A stretch of 64,000 nt of DNA, taken from Dipteris shenzhenensis (lineage: Eukaryota > Polypodiophyta > Polypodiopsida > Gleicheniales). The stretch lies in the NCBI GenBank assembly GCA_047967505.1, contig CM106539.1; one strand, written 5' to 3'. Of the stretch, positions 10,400-21,940 are shown piece after piece (position 1 is the first letter of the stretch; every line of letters begins with the position of its first letter). The notes below the pieces were generated by a model. That model had not been told where the DNA came from. It was given only the letters and a program-made list of their open reading frames with translations, and did no database searches. The position numbers and the translations under genes were made by a program.

Positions 10400-11359
10400 A
10401 TCCATGATGAATTATATATCCATGTTTGACTGCCATAGGAAGTTCATTTTTGGATTGCAAGTGTTTGTGAAAGTGTCTTTTGGTTCTCTTTTTGAAAATA
10501 GAGTTGGCTTTGGTATTTGTGATCGCAATGCTAGTATATATGTGGGTATGTCTATTCCAATGTTTGTGATCAAGTCGGTGAATGTGGTATCTGTTTTAAA
10601 GTCAATGCAATCTATGTGCGGAGCAATGTTCACGTATATTTGTTTGTAAGTATGTCTCTGATTGTCTTCCAGGGGTGTTAATATCATAGTTTTGGGTAGT
10701 GGAATCTGCAGAGTTTATTATTTTTTTAATGGCAAGTGGATGTGTGTTTGAATGTCCTTAATGTTTTCTGTTAATAAGTTTTTGTTGCGTGTATTTGTCA
10801 ACAAAAGATGTACTTTAGTAGTATCATTTACACCATATAGAAGCATTTTGTATCCAAATGATGCCATCTTTGTGTTAACTTCCTCTACTTTGGAATTCTA
10901 TTATGAAGAAGTAGTCAAGTATGTTTCGAAGTAATTGTTTGTCCTTCACTATTAGAGCAAGAAAGCATTGAAGTTTATGAGTATAATATCGTGCACAAAT
11001 CGTGGGGTTGTCTCTTATTAATTCACTGATTTGAGTGTTGGTATGTTGTTGTGTTGTGGGAGATTTTATTTTTATTGATTATGTTGTGTATAAGCAATTT
11101 GTTAAGGGTTCCCATAGTCTTTTGTACAAGATAATGTAATGAGAAATGTTGGAGCTCCTAATTGTCTCGTCATTGCAAATGCTTTTTTGTTAAGTTTCTC
11201 TTGATGGCCCATATAAGTCCTTAGATTCTTGAAGTCTTTGTATCCAATTTTGAACTTTAGAATGGTCTTAATGTTCATGTCGTTCATAATATCTTTTGCA
11301 TGTATTGTTTTATTTTGCAATGCTTCTTTATGTAGTCGCACCCAAATAGATTGCATCAC
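10400..11359 (-). pseudogene. Helentron Rep nuclease and Helitron_like_N region
   Basis: Minus-strand blocks: YMGHQEKLNKKAFAMTRQLG then APTFLITLSCTKDYGNP (11270-11102), the conserved Helitron_like_N end; DYFFIIEFQSRGS-stop-HKDGIIWIQNA (near 10900-10830), which is the HUH region with the second His replaced by Asp and a stop beside the first; REPKDTFTNTCNPK, then WQSNMDI-stop-FIMDAYSVATYCTSY (near 10440-10370), holding the paired catalytic tyrosines. The Rep domain would nick DNA and carry the strand transfer. Stops and frameshifts make it non-functional. Confidence 0.75.
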
Positions 11360-11700
11360 TTGGTTAATTAAAACTTAAATTGATTTGGAGAAAAGATTTG
11401 ATATGTTTTTTGAAAATGTAATAGATGCATATGTTAACTCCCACTTTGCGATGTCCTGATATGTTAGTTTTGAGTTTCCAATTTGTCTTTCTAAGCCAAA
11501 GAAAAGTGCTAGTAAATTTAATTCTTCACTGTGTTTGTCTTGAAATAATCCCAATGGTTTGTTGTTTCCACAAGGAGCCACTACCTAATGTGTATTTTGT
11601 AATTAATCACTTCTTCAGCTGTAATCAAGTTATGTATCAAAGTGGCAGTGTGAATTTCATCAATATTTTCTTTTCTTCAACTTCTTCTTATTATTTTATT

Positions 11701-12357
11701 CTAAGTGGAGTATGTGATGTAAATGGTTGGTCCATTGGTTGTTGTTAATTTGTATGTTGTTACATTTGTAAAGTGGTATTTGAATGAGTGCGTGCAATGC
11801 TCGCATGAGAATAGTTGGTTGAACTTTCCAAAATAATATGTTGTTTTGTACTGCAGCTTCTTCTTTATTCCAACTATTATAGATGAGTCATCATGAATCA
11901 AACATGGTAGAAGATATTGTACTTTTGATGTGTCATCCATAACATTGATGCTGCTACCTTGTAACCTGTATTGTCTACCGTGTGTTAATTGTTACATTTG
12001 AGTGAGTGTTATTCTTGGAGCAACTAATAGCTCTTTGATGTTATTTTAAGTTTGATACATCGAATAATTCATTATTTCTTTGAATTTTTAGAGGTGCGAT
12101 CTTGTTTGCTTGTATTGATTTTTTGCATTGCATACAAATACCATGTTTTTTTAATCTTGAAGGCCATTTTGCATTGTCTTCTACTTGATATCCAAATGTA
12201 TATGTTCTCTTTCATATATGTAGTTTGTTTCGTAAATAGTGAATGTTCACAAGATAAGTATTCATGTATTGGAATATATGTAATTGTAGTGATGTATTTG
12301 TTTATGAATTTTAAGGCAGTTCCAAAAGCGTCTGAATACTTTTGTGGTGTTATGTAG
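11701..12357 (-). pseudogene. Helentron N-terminal segment
   Basis: Minus-strand frames include ITPQKYSDAFGTALKFINKY, EYLSCEHSLFTKQT (a C-type knuckle-like piece often seen at the Helitron N-terminus), TYYFGKFNQLFSCEHC and VQYLLPCLIHDDSS. They precede the Helitron_like_N block on the same strand and fit the poorly conserved N-terminal part of a Rep-helicase. Assignment rests mainly on position. Confidence 0.45.
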
Positions 12358-12359
12358 TC

Positions 12360-13087
12360 ATCTCTTATGTGGGCTCATTTTCTTTTTCCTGCTATCGATT
12401 CCTGTTTATAAACCAAGGTTTTTGTTTGTTGTAGCTATTATTGTAGTATTCTAGGTGGTTCACTTTTCTAGTGGTAGTTATCATGCTCTTTTTTGTGGGT
12501 CATTTTTATTCAATTTAGCATTTTTTGTGGGATGATTTGCCAATTCCTAAAAACTAAGGACAAGGGCATTGTTAAGGAAATGTTGCCACAGTTGTTTCTC
12601 ATTTTCCATGGTAAAGTAGTTTATAAATTATGTAGGTAAGAGTGATGGCGCTTGGAAGTTTATAATCTAGTATAGTAAGCTCATGAGATCTTATCCCTTG
12701 ACGATCTTTGGTTGTGTATTAGCTATACATTTTGGGAGATGATTGGTGTGAGATGGAAGGGATCTAAGGTTTTGTGGGGATGCTAGTGTGAAGGATAATA
12801 TTTGGTAGAGAAGGGCAATAGATGTAGTTGGAATGCCAATGGTACATTGGAGCTTTCTACCGCTAGCAGACTTGAGAAAAGGGGTTTGAGATTGAAGAAG
12901 GTTGATTGGATTGATATGGATTTTTTGTCTTGTTTGGTTTTTTTAATGTTTGAAATTTCATGTCTTGTAGTGTCAGCACATATTGTTATTGTTGGAATTT
13001 TTTTGTTTAAGATTTGAATTACATTCTTTCTGGAGTTTCAATAATATGGTGCAATGTGCAGACCATGTCACCTATCCAATGAGTATT
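12360..13087. other. No gene seen
   Basis: AT/TG-rich sequence upstream of the Helentron coding blocks, possibly its 5' end. No terminal motif or coding frame is convincing. Confidence 0.4.
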
Positions 13088-14567
13088 CTTTTTTTTTTTG
13101 CAAAGAAGGGAACTTTCTATTAATGCTTGAAAAATCCCATACAAATCAGCTACCAAACTAGTGATGATGATGGTAAGTACAAAGAGAAGACCTCGCTGTC
13201 TAGTACCAGCCTGTCAACACTCCCACCACACTACCTAGGGATTGTCTAGAATAGGGGCTAACAACCAAGCTAGTGGCCTATACATCCAATGGATATCTCC
13301 CATATGGGCCGGTGCAAAAAGACAGTATTGCCTCGATAAACTCCACCTGGAAGACTTGCTTGCCGTGAATCCTATATGACGGTGAGATTGGATCGATAAA
13401 GAATGCATGGTGACCCTCTGTGAGCCAACACCATCCCCCATGTGAAGTCTCTCTGCATCCTCTATGTCCGAGCCACAATTCAAAATGTTGTTGTCCAAAT
13501 GCTCTGTGCTACCGGACAGATCCATAAATAGTGTGGGATCATCTCAAATGCTTCCACCAAGCGCACCGATCGCCCACTCGCATCTGCTCCAGCCAAGGAC
13601 CCCTGTGAGCCACCATCTAGAAGAAGTACGATATCTTCCTTGGTCTCAGGCTGGCATTACCAGAAGTGGATGACCACCTCCCTAGGAACCTCCTACTCTA
13701 GTCAGTGTGGCTCCTTTAAGGGAGGTAAGCAGCTGCCTCTAATTGGATGCATCTACCAATGCGTGTAGTGTAAGAAAATAAGGGCATCTCCTCTATGCAT
13801 TTGCCAATGCATGTAGTGGAAGAAAAGAAAGGCCCCTCCTCTATTTGTACTATCTAGAGCCACTCCCATGGGTCCCCTTGTACATTTCTAAGAGGCCTGT
13901 CCTCCCATAGCTAGAGATGCCAAACCACGCCCTATGGGCTAGATAAGACCGTGGTCGGATCAATATGCCACTTTCTGCCCAAGCGACCGACAACCCTGAT
14001 CCTCTACCACTTGAGATCCTCCAAGGTTGCCAGCTCCTCTGACTCACCTTGTAGGAGCCCACCAAATCCACATAGTAAAACCTATGGCGGAGGCGGATAA
14101 ATCCCAAATGCTCCCCAAAGAACCAAACCCTAAGAGGCACCCTATCCATGAAACTGACTGTCCTAATAGTGGGGTGTCCACAGGCTGCGTAGTCTCTCCC
14201 ACCATGACTCAGGGATCGTTGCATCAATCTTTACCACTTGTGTTCTTGCTCCCTGCAAGTGAGATAGTACCTACACCTTGGCCTCTGGATCCTTGGGGAG
14301 CTATCACCAAGCCCCAAAGGATCTAGCTGGACCACTATCGTCCTACTGCACCCATCCAATGTGTGTTCTTTGCCCTAGCATCCATCCCTTTAAGTCTCTA
14401 ACCTCGGAGTGCCAAAGAATTGGATGTCTCTCAAGCTCCACTCTATAGGAAGGACTGCAGTACCTCTGAGAAGATCCATCTGTAAGACTCTTGCCATTGA
14501 TTGTGTCTATGTGTCTACAGAGTAGAGTAGCCATCGGCTCAACTCCTACCTTCCGTGCCCACTGCAT
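13088..14567 (-). repeat. Unassigned retroposon-like sequence ending in an A-tract
   Basis: On the minus strand, decayed open stretches (for example EFASTREEKWTLEMFDDMIE near 14800, MQWARKVGVEPMATLL at 14567, RVWFFGEHLGFIRLRHRFYY near 14150 and CLFAPAHMGDIHWMYRPLAW near 13310) run down to an A-tract at 13099-13088. The terminal A-tract and one coding direction suggest a LINE-like retroposon, but I find no RT motif and cannot name the family. The words next to the A-tract (TATCCAATGAGTATTCTTT) recur in altered form at about 14346 (CATCCAATGTGTGTTCTTT). Confidence 0.35.
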
Positions 14568-15194
14568 AATGTATGGTTTGAAATGCCTCTACACACTATA
14601 TCATCCAGTGCTATTCACAGGTGAATCCTCATATCAGGTGGCAGCCAGATCACACCTACTGCTAAACCTAATCCTGGTCTCTCTATAGTGAATCCAGCTA
14701 GAAGAGGACCAACGAGCCATGCATGTACCACAGGTCCAACTAGCCCATACAACCCCATCCACTTGTCCATCATGCGAACAACTGCTCCTCTATCATGTCA
14801 TCAAACATCTCTAAGGTCCACTTCTCCTCTCTTGTGGAGGCAAACTCTATGCCCTAGAAGGGATGGGTGCAGGATCCAACCACACTAAATGATCCCCCTT
14901 TATGGGGTTGCAGAATTAAGACTATCATCTTAAGAGGCATGGGGTAGGAATTTGGAATTGCAAGGTAGTTCCATGGCCCTAGATGCCAAAACTCCCTCAG
15001 CAATAGGGGAAGTCCAGGGTGAAGAAGCAATGAGCTTGGAACCAATGAGTGATGGGATCTAACGCTCCTCACTTCCTGTCATGAGACAAGGGTCCATTGA
15101 GAGGAGGCTCCCACCTGCCACTCTTTGGGAGAGGGGATGAGCTAGAGGCTGGTGCCTTTCCCTTGCCCGTAGAGTGAGGGATAGGGGAGGCACT

Positions 15195-15440
15195 AGAGGA
15201 AGATGGGGTGGAAGGCACTGCGATGGGGGGTGGAGCGGAGGGGGGAGGAGAGGGGGCAAATAACAAGGGTGACAACCTCTAGGGCAGTAGGAGGTGCGGA
15301 GGAGGGAGGGGAGAGGCAGGCAAAGTAGAGGGGAGATTTGGAGGGGGGGGAGGAGGGGGGTGGGACTCCGAAGGGCATGGAGGAGGGGGATGGGGAGAAG
15401 GATCCGGGGGGGTTGGAGGACTAGGGGGGAGGCAGGGTTG
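15195..15440 (+). repeat. G-rich tract with many G-runs
   Basis: The plus strand contains repeated runs of four to ten G separated by short purine spacers (around 15222-15255, 15336-15365 and 15380-15430). This fits several potential G-quadruplexes. Open frames on both strands here (Pro/Ser/Leu-rich or Gly/Arg-rich) follow from the composition and I do not call them genes. Confidence 0.8.
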
Positions 15441-15540
15441 GATGCCACTAAAGATCCTAAGGGCATTCCTCTAGAGGAGCCTCTACCATCAACATATATG
15501 GAACGTGCTATGTCGGCTATTCGAGTGCACTATGCTTGAG

Positions 15541-16744
15541 GGGTCTAATGTAGAAGAAGGGACCCCATCTACCTACTTGGGGGTCTGACTTGAAGGGGTG
15601 AATCTATGGACTACTCTTTCTAGGGGGGAGGGGTGCTGACTCTCACTCTGTCTTCTCTTTTGCTCGCTCTTCATTTCTGATTCTTCTTAGTCCGTTTTCT
15701 CACCTTCTTTTTCTTTTCACCTGGATCCACTTGCCCTCCGAGGGTGGCACCCATGGAGTTTGTGAGTCAAGCTACTACTGTCTAGAGGATCTCTATGCTA
15801 TCTCATCTTGAGTATCCCTTTGCTAACTCTGCCTACCCTATGGGGGGTGGGAGGGGGTTGTGTCTATCCTCTTGGACAATCTCGATATAGTGCCCCAGCT
15901 GTTTGCAATGGAGGCACTATCTTGGAAGCGCTGAGATCTCCACCCTCTGCCTCAGTGTTCCCCCATCCAGGGTTTCAAGGAGGATCATCTTTGGCTTGAG
16001 CTTGGGGACCCCATCGTTCATGACTCCTTATGGTGATGTAGTAGCTGGTGCGGACTTCCTGTGACAACCCCCCCCCCTAGATGACAGGATGGATCTATAC
16101 TCCCTCAAGAGCCTTGGGAAGTGAAGCATCATCGGGAAGTGGGGGACATGATGTGTCATGTCCATATATATCCTCCACCGAGAAGGTGTGATACCAAGGA
16201 ATAAGGTAGATTAGACTCTGCGATTTGTGAGGTGGTTGGAGAGCTCAGCTGAAGGAGAAATACGGCTTTGGGAGTTGAGGATGCTACCATGAGAGCTCTG
16301 GCCACAGACCAAGTGGTCACTGCCAAGACTCTATTACCTAAGAGCAAACACTATCACTTGGCTGCCTCGAAAAGAAAGAGAAAAACCAAGGAGAGATAGC
16401 TTGCTAATGAGCTACAAGCTATGTGGGCTGCAAGTGTAGCCCAAAAGAAAAAGAGTCCTGGTGAACCCCTCCCTTGAGCTTGGGGTTCTTGTTATTGAAT
16501 AGCCTCCACTCGCAGGAAGAAACCTACTACTCCCTCTCGGGGGATGTCACACCTTTGAAAGTCTTTAGGGGGCCATTCCTGAGCTCAAACCTATTCGGAT
16601 AGTCAAGGGGGCTAGCCAAGAGCAACTCTCTCCTAGCTAGTTGGCAGCCAAAGGGTATAGGGAGCAGATAGCTCCTTCTCACCTCTGCTTATTGCTAGTT
16701 GGCACATAGCCCACTCGCTGCTCTAGGCACAAAGGGGGCATGGG
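15541..16744. other. No gene seen
   Basis: Mixed-composition sequence with several short open frames in different senses and a C-run at 16070-16077. No domain or repeat that I can name. Confidence 0.4.
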
Positions 16745-17060
16745 TTGACTGGTTCAGCCCATGTAGTTACCACAGGAGCCCATTGTGGGCTGACAGGTGC
16801 AACGTGCCAAGGCAGGGAGGTCACCGGGCTGACAGCGAGAGGTAGATGCAGAGGGGAGTGGGTGTGGAGAAGAGCTCATAGGCAAGGGGAAGTAGAAGCG
16901 AAGGAGGGCAATGGCGATGGCAGGTTGGAGGTGATGGTGGGTAGTGGGAGGGGAGGCAATGGCGATGGCGGTGTGAAGGCAATGGTAATGGCGATGGCGA
17001 TGGGGAAGGAGGCTAGCAGCGGGAGCGGAGTCCCTTGCTTTTGTTTTGATTTTGCCTAGA
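16745..17060 (+). repeat. GC-rich GGCGATGG-type minisatellite stretch
   Basis: The plus strand repeats GGCAATGGCGATGGC-like words (16906-17015). The open frame of 104 codons across it is Gly/Met/Arg-rich without a domain, and the opposite frame is His/Pro-rich. Composition explains both frames. Confidence 0.5.
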
Positions 17061-17071
17061 TACGTGAACAT

Positions 17072-18518
17072 TTTGGGGTGCTTTGTAAGTAGCTACATTT
17101 TTTGAGGTTGTGGCTTAGTGCCTATGATTTCTTTGCTCTCATCAGTGAGTTTAGCATGGAAATTTGAAGACGAATACATGGAAGAACATACCAGAATAAG
17201 TCTTATGTGATGAACAAACATTGTTGGTTGACAATGCTTCTAAATATTGCTCAGTAGTCATGAAGTTTGAGTAAAGTTGTCAAAAAACTTGTGATGTGGT
17301 AAATTGATGGTCCCATTCCTCTTCTTGGAAAAGAGATGTTTGTAAAGTCTTTGTAGGTTGTGAAGAATTTAATCTTCTTAATGCTTCTAGTGTAATATGG
17401 AATTGCAAAATAGAAGATATACAAGCAAATATACATTTATTTTGTGGATACAATTTGAAGAAGTCTTTATCTATGTGTACCTCATTCTTTTCATGTACCT
17501 TATTCATTTTCATGAGTTGGGCTTCTTTGGAGTGTGTTACAATGTGAAGCGGTATTATCTTTAGTAAATGGAGAGAGTATATTATTGAGGTACATACATG
17601 AATACTTGATTGAGAACCTATACCTTTTGTAAATGCAGAGAGCATATTGTTGAGGGATTTACATCAGTGCTTGATTGAGAACTTGTACATATAACTATAA
17701 AATGTTTGAGTAGGTGAAAGGTACCATAGGGATTTGGAGATTTTGGTAGTAATATGTAGTTTAAGAGAGAATTGTGTGTATTCAATTTCTTTTGTTTCGT
17801 GAAAGTAAGAAATGTGACATTTTGAGTACCAGTTTTTTTGTAGAGAAGGTAGTATCTATTAGTACAAGAATTTCCAATGTTGCCCTCTACAATGACAACA
17901 TATTTACAAGAAGTTTTTAATTTACATTTTCTGAGGGAATGTTGTCATAATGAAAAGGTAGTAATATTTAGGTGTGCGTGCTTTCCTTTTTATATTGTAA
18001 TTTTTTTTTGAGTTGTTAGTGTGAACCTAACCATAAGGAGTTGGCCCAATAAGTTTCAGTGATTCAGGTTTTAAAACGCCAAGTGAGAGGTATCTTTTCA
18101 TTTTTTGTACGTCTAGTGAGACCTATGTCTTTATAATGAAGGTAATGTATGAGTGAGTAGAAGATGCATTATTTTCCAAATATGAGTTGAGATTTATTTC
18201 AAAAGTTATGTTCACAACATGTGAAAGATCCTGTGAATTTATTCACATGCAATGGAGTATGTGTTCACTCATTGTGTGCTATAGATTATTAATTGTGTAC
18301 TATGTAATGAAAAGAAAGAGGAAGTTAGTTGAATGATTTTAAAATTGCTTTGTTTTAATAAATAAATTTGAACTTGAGTTGTCTTTGCACTGAACTCTGG
18401 GTTCTCACATGTTTATTTCTTAAGTTGTTATCTTAAATTTTTTGATTTAAAAAAAAAGAAGTATGTATGTTTTTTTGTCTTTGCTTTCAAAAGTATAGTA
18501 GGTACTTATAGTCATGTG
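17072..18518. other. No gene seen
   Basis: AT-rich. A minus-strand frame of 121 codons (17645-17280) has no recognisable domain. I see no repeat ends or RNA genes. Confidence 0.45.
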
Positions 18519-18625
18519 CTATGAGCAAAATATGTTGTAGGAAAGGTTGTTTCTTTTGGATGTGGGAGAGATTTTATTTGTCTTGGTTTTGGGGTGTTGA
18601 GAGGTTTTTAAGTGCTTGTGGAAAA
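18519..18625 (+). repeat. Direct repeat copy B
   Basis: Same-orientation copy of 8664-8773, with AGCAAAATATGTTGTAGGA at its start and GAGGTTTTTAAGTGCTTGTG at its end. It lies 9.85 kb from copy A. Confidence 0.7.
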
Positions 18626-19033
18626 CAAAACTGCAAGAAACTTTGAATTTGTTAAAGGGACTAATTTCACATCTTTTTACAAAGAGTGATTAGCATTGAA
18701 GCAATTTGAGTTGAAGGTGCTAAGCATTGGTGACCTTGTACTATATAATGAAAAAACATAAGCTTAATAGAAGATGTTTGAACACATTTAACTATAAGTA
18801 ATAGAAGATGTTTGAATACATTTAACTATGATTAATTTGTAACAAAGTTATCTTTGAAATATGTAATCTTGGAGAACATTTAAGAATTGCAATAATGCTT
18901 TGTGCTATTTGAATAGATTGATTCAGAGCTTCTCATCATCTCTTTTATGGGGTTTCTTCTATACTTTGAGCCTCCATAGTTCTTATGCTCATCTAGTTGC
19001 ACTAGGTTTAGCATGATCTTTCATTCTTTGACA

Positions 19034-19045
19034 TGGTATCAGAGC
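19034..19045 (+). promoter_or_regulatory. Primer binding site (non-autonomous LTR element)
   Basis: TGGTATCAGAGC on the plus strand directly after the LTR end TTGACA, complementary to initiator Met tRNA. Confidence 0.75.
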
Positions 19046-20825
19046 TTAGATTTAGCTAAGCCTAGATTGAGATTGAGAGAGACAAAGATAGGAACTTTAG
19101 AGACAACTTTGAGAGAGAGATGCCCTAGCACTTAGTAGCTTCGACTCAAAAGATGTTATGAGCTAGCACTATAGGTAGAGCGTTCCAAATGGCAACTCCT
19201 TTTTGAGCTCCTCCTTTTGAACTTTCGACAACTACTCCTACCAGTAGCACCAAGCAAAGCAACAGCTTCAACAAGGCACCAAAGCGAGCTCCATCGACTC
19301 AAATTAGTAGGCCCGATCTATATCTCTCTACAGCACGAATGATGATTGCCATCGACAAAGAATCAGCTTAAAGCAATGCTCCTACAAGGTAAACCAGTCT
19401 CTACACGGCAATCAATCAAGGTGTCTCCTCTAGCCTGCAAACGGAATGGCATACTATGATGACCATCGGGCTTCATAACACTTTTTGCCATCAAGCAAGC
19501 TCCCGACCAAAGAGCTCCAGTGAACCTGACCAGCAAGGTAGCTTCTTGGCTATAAGAGCCGCTCACACAATTTCACCATATGCTAATCTTCCATGGCACT
19601 TGAACCATGAGCGGCTCCTAGCATATTCATGAGCTTCAACCTCAACTCTAGCGACTGCGATCTTCCAAGCCTCCACCGGCGGCCAACTCCTTCTTTGCAG
19701 AAGCCAAGGCTCTCAGCCTAGCTCCAGTAACCCAGCTTGCTAGAATGCAAACTCTGCTTGTTGCTCAGCCCAAACGGCTCCCCTCGACTGGCGTCTGCAT
19801 GCGAACTACCTCTCCTTTCAAGTTCCTCCCTATAGACGACTTTGTATTGCCAGCCGCTACTATGCGAATGAGCAATAGCTAGCTCCGGACTCACACTCTG
19901 CACAACGACTCCAAGGCAGTTGTCCTAATGAACCAGTGCTCTAGCAAACGGCCGACTCCCTTGTGCCACAAGCTCCAAGTACTTGTCAGTTATTGCAAGG
20001 ACGCATAAAGATGGATCCCAAGATCTATGTACATCCTTCTTTGCAAGCTACGAATGCGACGCACAATCGTGGCCTCACAGATTTCACAGAGCTTGTTTTT
20101 TTAAGGTTTGATAACCTTAGGCCACATGGAAATGCCACGTGGTAGATAAGGTGGTAACCTTTAACTGTGGTTAGATTAAAGATCACCATGGTTAGGCTCA
20201 ATTGCTTGGACCATGGTTAAGTTTTGGTAGACGTGGGTTAATTTAGTTCAGTTAAGAAATTGCCATGTGGCATAGTGCCACCCAAGCATAGTCCCCTTGC
20301 CAAGCGCTATTTGGAATTCAGCATACGAATCCATGTGCCACATCATCAGGCCACCTCTTCTTCACAGAAACTTTGACAAGGCATAACTTGCAATCCAGGA
20401 AGAATTTGGACACACTCCAAAAATGAAAATTGATCCTCTTTTTGAGCTTTACGTGCTTGTAAGATCAAAAGCATTGTTAGCAATTAGACACTACGAATAT
20501 TGAAAGAAATCAATTGGTAAGACATTTGCAACAAATGACAAATCAAAGCATGAATGCACACATCGCTGTCATAAGCATACCAAAAGCACAAGTGCATGAG
20601 ATGACCATAGGACAGAACATGGCATTCACACATAAAGCATTAAGGCACATGGAAGAACAAAGCATCATACATGAAGCTACACAAGGAAGAAGATTGCAGA
20701 TTGAAGAACCAGCAGGTCAACTACATAGCATCATCATCAAGCCATGATCCAAATGGTGACATCAATGGAATGTATTGAGAAACAAAAACCTTGCCAATCT
20801 CACCCATGATATTAACATGTAAAAG

Positions 20826-20941
20826 CCACATTTGACCACCTTAAGTAGCAATGCAAGCACTAAGGGGAGGTGATGGATTTGTAACTCACATCTGACCACC
20901 TTGCAGTAGCCAAAGGATCATGGCACCAAGGGGAGGTGTTG
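20826..20941 (+). repeat. Duplicated polypurine-tract block
   Basis: A block of about 68 bases running from CACATTTGACCACCTTAAGTAG to AAGGGGAGGTG occurs twice in tandem (20826-20873 and 20889-20938, with changes such as CACATCTGACCACCTTGCAGTAG). Each copy ends in the AAGGGGAGGTG purine tract; only the second is followed by the LTR. Confidence 0.65.
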
Positions 20942-21249
20942 GGAGTTGTGGTGCCATGAGCACATAGATTAAAGGGCAAAGGTATGTGATAAGGAATGTA
21001 TTAAAGTAACCACCCTAAGATGTGGACTACATGATGTGGAGATGTCGATTGAGGATATCCACAAGGAGAGATGTGGATGAGAGGATCACACATGTGTTGA
21101 CTATTCAAAGGGCACTCTCTATATAAGAGGCCTATCATGTATTATTGAGAACACAAGCACATTTGAATAGATTGATTCATAGCAAATTGAAATCTAACCA
21201 ATCAAGTGTTTAAGTAGTATCAGTCCTTAAAGGAATGAATCTTGTGATC

Positions 21250-21940
21250 AACCCATGCATGTTAATAAAAAATCTCCCCTCAATCTTCTGGTTGAACAAT
21301 TCTGATTTCAACAATTGTGTACCATCTTCTAGCATTTCTATGAATGGGTGAGATAAATTTAAGACTCTGTCCACCCATGTGTTCTTTAATATGATTTATA
21401 TGCTTGCACCATCCAAAGTTATCACAAGGCCTTTTAGTGTATGAATATTTCTAACATAGTGATTTTATCACTTGTTAAGTAGTGAGCTACGATACTTTCC
21501 CTTGATATCTTAGCCTCCTTGCAAAAAGAACATATGGGTTCATATAGTGTGGAGAGGTGGCTGACTAATATGAGAGAAAAGTGGACTCTATAAACAAGTG
21601 ACATGAAGAAATTGGGTCTCAACAAGCACGCTTGGATTGCCCAATACTAGTTAGAAACTATTTGTGATAGGAGTATTAGTGGGTGGAGATAAATTTGTCA
21701 CATCTATCAGGTTCCAATAAGAGTGGCCTCACTGGTTCTTAAAATTTATTTTGCAACTATCTCAACCTGCTCTATTAATAAATAGAGAGAATTGACTTAC
21801 AAGTTTAAGGAAAGGAGATGAAAACCACATGGGAAAGAAACTAAGCTTACTGGAATAGCCAGCCAAAACACCATGGAAGCTACATCAAGGATGTTTAATC
21901 TTGCAAGAAAAAGATTTCAAAAACCCAGGACTAGGATATC
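21250..21940. other. No gene seen
   Basis: AT-rich, no coding potential. Adjoins the decayed 3' end of the LINE. Confidence 0.4.

Larger units (their letters stand above)
9083..12357 (-). mobile_element. Helentron-type (rolling-circle) transposon relic
   Basis: On the minus strand, decayed coding blocks appear in the order expected of a Helitron-class Rep-helicase followed by an endonuclease: a cysteine-containing N-terminal segment (12357-11701), the Helitron_like_N region (11359-11102), the Rep nuclease (about 10934-10400), the C-terminal end of a Pif1-type helicase (9957-9541) and an exonuclease-endonuclease-phosphatase (EEP) domain (9532-9083). A C-terminal EEP domain is the mark of Helentrons as opposed to classical plant Helitrons. 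Frames are broken many times and most of the helicase is deleted. Element ends are not defined. Confidence 0.75.
18908..21180 (+). mobile_element. Non-autonomous LTR element without gag-pol (LARD/TRIM-like)
   Basis: A plus-strand primer site (TGGTATCAGAGC, 19034-19045) follows an LTR end (TTGACA at 19033). About 1.9 kb later a purine tract AAGGGGAGG (20928-20936) is followed by TGTTGGGAGTTG, the likely start of the 3' LTR, which has a TATA-like CTCTATATAAGAGG near 21120. Both LTR parts share TTTGAATAGATTGATTCA (18908 and 21162). The 1.9 kb interior has no gag, RT or integrase frame. The two LTRs are only partly alignable, so each appears truncated or diverged. Confidence 0.55.

Noticed and set aside
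15059-15466. 135-codon Pro/Leu/Ser-rich minus frame
   Set aside because: Complement of the G-run tract; composition alone keeps it open.
17280-17645. Minus-strand 121-codon frame considered as a PPR protein piece
   Set aside because: No 35-residue repeat or conserved PPR positions on inspection.
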